From contig JAGWUI010000006.1 of assembly GCA_028868515.1 (NCBI GenBank), positions 1 through 64,000 of the forward strand: DNA of 64,000 bases, written 5' to 3'. The position numbers and the translations under genes were made by a program. Below the pieces are notes generated by a model, which was given only the letters and a program-made list of their open reading frames with translations, ran no database searches and was not told where the DNA came from. Source of the stretch: Gammaproteobacteria bacterium (GTDB taxonomy: Bacteria; Pseudomonadota; Gammaproteobacteria; Pseudomonadales; Moraxellaceae). Shown in pieces: positions 62,782 through 64,000 of this stretch (its first letter is position 1; the number at the start of each line of letters is the position of its first letter).

Positions 62782-64000
62782 ATGAAACCTGTTATTGCGC
62801 TGATTGGGCGACCTAATGTCGGTAAATCAACCCTATTCAATCAAATTACTAAGACACGTAATGCCTTGGTTGCAGATTTGCCTGGCTTAACGCGTGATCG
62901 GCAATATGGCGATGCAACTTATGAAAATAAGTCTTTTATCGTTGTCGATACGGGTGGGATCGGTGAGAGTGAGCAGGGTATCGATTCTTATATGGCTGAA
63001 CAGTCACGTACTGCGATTGAAGAGGCCGATATTGTCTTATTTGTCGTCGATGCCAAAGCAGGTTTATTGGCTTCAGATGAGCAAATTGCGCGCGAACTTC
63101 GCGTACTCGGCAAAAAAATCCATATCGTTGCCAATAAAGTCGATGGCGTACATGCCGAAGCGGCTGTTGCTGAATTTTTTAAATTAGGTTTTGGTGAACC
63201 CCATCATGTTGCGGCGAGTCATGGACGTGGAATAGCACAGCTATTGGAAGATGTGCTTGCAGAGCTACCAGAAGATGTTCCTCTCGATGAAGAAACCGTC
63301 GCACCTGGTTTGCGTATGGCGGTGATTGGTCGTCCAAATGTCGGTAAATCGACGCTCGTGAATCGTTTATTAGGTGAGGATCGTGTGGTTGTTTACGATC
63401 AGCCAGGTACAACACGCGATAGTATCTATATCCCGTTTGAGCGCCAAGGCCGACAATACACCTTGATTGATACTGCTGGGGTTCGTCGTCGCGGTAAGGT
63501 CTTTGAAACGGTTGAGAAGTTCTCCGTAGTTAAAACCTTACAGGCAATGAAAGATGCTCATGTCGTTGTCGTGGTGATTGATGCGCGAGAAGGGATCGTT
63601 GAGCAAGATCTACACATGGTGGGCTTTGCTTTAGAGGCTGGTCGTGCCATTGTGATTGCAATCAATAAATGGGATGGCATGAGTGAATATGATCGCCAAC
63701 AAGTCAAATCTGATATTGAGCGTCGTTTTGACTTTATTCCATGGGCAAAGATTCATTTGATTTCTGCGTTACATGGAACGGGTGTGGGTGATCTTTATCC
63801 GTCGATTCATCGTGCTTATGATTCGGCTATGCTTAAAGTCACAACCAATCGTATGACTCAGATTCTACAAGATGCCGTCGAGCAGCATCAGCCGCCAATG
63901 GTGAATGGTCGTCGCATCAAGATGCGTTATGCGCATTTGGGTGGATCTAATCCTCCGCTGTTTATTATTCATGGTAATCAAGTCGATCAAGTGCCTAATG
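62782..64000 (+). CDS. der: Ribosome biogenesis GTPase Der (partial, runs off the window)
   Basis: 406 codons visible; the full protein is about 470. Two GTPase domains in tandem, the hallmark of Der/EngA: G-R-P-N-V-G-K-S at about residue 8 and again at about 183, with D-T-G-G-I and D-T-A-G-V switch motifs and N-K-V-D and N-K-W-D. The KH-like C-terminal domain begins ([10 protein letters not shown]) but is cut by the window end. Needed for 50S subunit assembly. The frame is open throughout. Confidence 0.97.
   Translation, partial: MKPVIALIGRPNVGKSTLFNQITKTRNALVADLPGLTRDRQYGDATYENKSFIVVDTGGIGESEQGIDSYMAEQSRTAIEEADIVLFVVDAKAGLLASDEQIARELRVLGKKIHIVANKVDGVHAEAAVAEFFKLGFGEPHHVAASHGRGIAQLLEDVLAELPEDVPLDEETVAPGLRMAVIGRPNVGKSTLVNRLLGEDRVVVYDQPGTTRDSIYIPFERQGRQYTLIDTAGVRRRGKVFETVEKFSVVKTLQAMKDAHVVVVVIDAREGIVEQDLHMVGFALEAGRAIVIAINKWDGMSEYDRQQVKSDIERRFDFIPWAKIHLISALHGTGVGDLYPSIHRAYDSAMLKVTTNRMTQILQDAVEQHQPPMVNGRRIKMRYAHLGGSNPPLFIIHGNQVDQVPN

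Overview
The window looks like a chromosome segment of a gamma-proteobacterium of the family Moraxellaceae (Acinetobacter-like). The main reason is gene order: fis-purH-purD, a DUF3426 zinc-ribbon gene beside prmA, surE-nlpD without rpoS behind it, and ndk-rlmN-pilF-rodZ-ispG-hisS-yfgM-bamB-der. The genus cannot be fixed from sequence reading alone.

Positions 1-23720 are accessory DNA. They start with an inovirus Gp2-like gene and a 10.6-kb gene for a Sec-exported giant protein: a cadherin-like repeat array, an IgGFc-binding-like domain, more Ig-like repeats, an Rhs/YD shell and an AT-rich C-terminal tip. A small probable immunity gene starts at the base after its stop codon, and a small lipoprotein gene follows. 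Next come an 800-bp gene-free stretch with ordered short repeats and a complete IS66-family element (13833-16340, 8-bp target duplication) nested inside a fragment of another IS66 tnpC. From 16619 to 23409 all genes lie on the minus strand: a zinc-ribbon/glycine-zipper protein, a DUF932 protein, a YqaJ-type nuclease, a recombination-directionality-factor-like protein, a secreted protein with a long structured leader, a GYF_2 membrane protein and a DUF1566 protein. At 23698-23720 there is an isolated 3' end of a tRNA gene including CCA, best read as the right attachment site of an integrated element whose left end lies outside the window.

From 23740 the DNA reads as core chromosome. 23740-25848 holds four small minus-strand genes (two DUF4124-like, one DUF2726, one membrane protein). 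26167-36301 carries a Baeyer-Villiger-type monooxygenase, a Tat-exported intradiol-dioxygenase-like lipoprotein, the ribosomal oxygenase roxA, surE-nlpD, a LysR regulator, a Tag-like DNA glycosylase, and an SCP2-like gene with an iron-containing alcohol dehydrogenase. 36560-47754 is a mostly minus-strand housekeeping run: lipB, an ABC1/UbiB kinase, purD, purH, fis, the DUF3426 gene, prmA, rlmI, trhO. 47977-53595 (plus strand) carries DUF1289, a nitronate monooxygenase, a histidine phosphatase, an HD protein, an amino-acid permease, a free-standing Hint domain and iscX. 53942 to the window end is ndk-rlmN-pilF-rodZ-ispG-hisS-yfgM-bamB-der: translation, RNA modification, type IV pilus, cell shape, isoprenoid and outer-membrane assembly functions, with several overlapping or nearly touching genes.

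The strongest candidate for something undescribed is the roughly 225-nt minus-strand leader at 19598-19823. It folds into a multi-branched structure, and the 3' strand of its closing helix is also exactly complementary to the Shine-Dalgarno region of the gene behind it, which is the layout of a translational RNA switch. The giant Rhs protein with its tip/immunity pair and the Hint protein lacking the usual Cys are the next most interesting.
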